DNA from: Tepidisphaeraceae bacterium
GTDB taxonomy: Bacteria > Planctomycetota > Phycisphaerae > Tepidisphaerales > Tepidisphaeraceae
Direction: 5' to 3'
Length of the DNA stretch: 36,870 bases
Assembly (NCBI GenBank): GCA_035998445.1
Contig: DASYHQ010000038.1
Location: 1-36,870 of the forward strand
Made by a program: the position numbers and the translations under genes. Positions 36,234 through 36,870 of this stretch are shown piece by piece; positions within the stretch are counted from its first letter, which is position 1, and each line of letters starts with the position of its first letter. The notes under the pieces are model-generated. The model worked only from the letters and a program-made list of their open reading frames with translations. It was not told the DNA's origin and made no database searches.

Positions 36234-36870
36234 TCACCCGACGCAAGCGACGTCCATGTTCAGTAGTTGTCCGAGCTTCTCGATGCGGTCGGCGACGTGG
36301 CCGACGCCGACGGCGCAGTGGTGGGCGGGGCCGTGGGCGTTCCAGGCCTCGACGAACCGCCGGGCGCCGCAGGCGAAGCGGTAGCGGCTGTTGGTGTTGC
36401 CGATCTGCAGGATCGGCCCCGCCACGCTCTGGCCCTCGGCCACCAGCAGCTTCAGCTTACCGCCAGCCGCCTCGACGACGCTTAGCAACGTCACCGGCCC
36501 GTGCCGCACGCTCATCTCCACGCTCAGCCCGCGACCGACCTTGCCGTGGTAGACGCCCAAGGGCCGCACCTTGGTCCGCCCCTGGGCGATGGCGATGTGG
36601 CCCGGGCCGTCGTGGCCCATCAGCACCACGTCCGCCGCGTAGTCCATCGCGTAGTACTCGGTGAAGCTGCCGCCGACGCCGAACGTGTCCAGGACCTTCA
36701 TCGCCTGCGCGTTCTTCACCTCCAGCTCACCGGCGACGGGGACGCCGCGGGCCGTCAGCAGGCTGTTGCCCAGGATGATCGAGCTGATCGCGTCCTCGTT
36801 GGCCGGGTTGCCGCTGCCCATGTAGTAGTAGGCCAGGCTGCCCAAGTCGTGGGCCGCCACCAGCTGGTCC
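36234..36870 (-). CDS. L-fucose/L-arabinose isomerase-type protein, C-terminal part
   Basis: The frame is open to the window edge, so the N-terminus lies beyond. About 211 residues are seen: DLGSLAYYYMGSGNPANEDA, ELEVKNAQAMKVLDTFGVGG, SFTEYYAMDYAADVVLMGHD, GPGHIAIAQGRTKVRPLGVY, NTNSRYRFACGARRFVEAWN and AHGPAHHCAVGVGHVADRIE. This is the C-terminal region of the L-fucose/L-arabinose isomerase superfamily; the conserved Glu of SFTEYY and the paired His in PAHHCAVGVGH are candidate metal/substrate residues. It would interconvert an aldose and ketose in the cytoplasm, fitting the glycan locus, but sugar choice cannot be read. The stop (36234-36236) is only 10 bases from element 2, so its native terminator has been displaced. 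Confidence 0.88.
   Translation of the reverse strand, partial: DQLVAAHDLGSLAYYYMGSGNPANEDAISSIILGNSLLTARGVPVAGELEVKNAQAMKVLDTFGVGGSFTEYYAMDYAADVVLMGHDGPGHIAIAQGRTKVRPLGVYHGKVGRGLSVEMSVRHGPVTLLSVVEAAGGKLKLLVAEGQSVAGPILQIGNTNSRYRFACGARRFVEAWNAHGPAHHCAVGVGHVADRIEKLGQLLNMDVACVG

Noticed and set aside
1-36870. Stop-codon reassignment or recoding as an explanation of in-frame stops
   Set aside because: All three stop codons occur as lesions, and the same codons end the intact genes normally. No SECIS- or PYLIS-like structure was recognised.

Overview
The window is GC-rich and reads as chromosome of a planctomycete, most likely from the Phycisphaerae/Tepidisphaerales side. This is an inference from gene content: two PEP-CTERM proteins, a DUF1559-like prepilin with an H-X9-DG type C-terminus, LEPR/LEER-x-LL N-termini on giant surface proteins, ELWxxDGT and PKD repeats, an AraC/XylR-type sugar regulator, and many glycan enzymes. 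No rRNA, tRNA or CRISPR array was found.

Layout. 1-3.2 kb: a multi-PAS hybrid sensor histidine kinase (minus strand, C-terminus cut by the window edge). 3.2-4.3 kb: remnants, including a possible LuxR-type HTH fragment, a small planctomycete-type ORF and a truncated DUF2924 gene. 4.3-18 kb: a carbohydrate-use region. On the minus strand a PEP-CTERM protein, a prepilin-like protein and a beta-helix glycosidase candidate (GH141-like) follow one another. A very large GH2-type protein runs on plus, an AraC/XylR-type regulator on minus, and a second PEP-CTERM gene plus an enolase-superfamily dehydratase on plus. 18-20 kb: a palindromic repeat, an interrupted membrane protein, small ORFs and a strong terminator. 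20.2-26.7 kb: a 2172-residue ELW/PKD/delta-60 surface protein. 26.8-28 kb: a 50-residue ORF, a hairpin, an interrupted HTH gene and an RHS fragment. 28-32.7 kb: a GT4 glycosyltransferase and a 1171-residue beta-helix/PKD/CBM surface protein. 32.7-36.2 kb: a SEC-C protein fragment and two IS630-type insertion sequences sitting end to end. 36.2-36.87 kb: the C-terminal part of an L-fucose/L-arabinose isomerase-type protein.

How it may work together (inference). The regulator would sense a sugar and control the secreted GH2 and GH141-like enzymes and the enolase-type sugar-acid dehydratase; the isomerase-like gene at the far end would fit deoxy-sugar or pentose use. The PEP-CTERM and prepilin-like proteins would provide surface anchoring or export.

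The most striking feature is how many otherwise convincing genes carry one simple lesion: in-frame stops near 5952, 19051, 19655, 27149 and 35111, and one-base shifts near 7960, 13722, 17829, 33706 and 34260. Several of the shifts lie in short homopolymers, so uncorrected sequence error must be excluded before any pseudogene claim.
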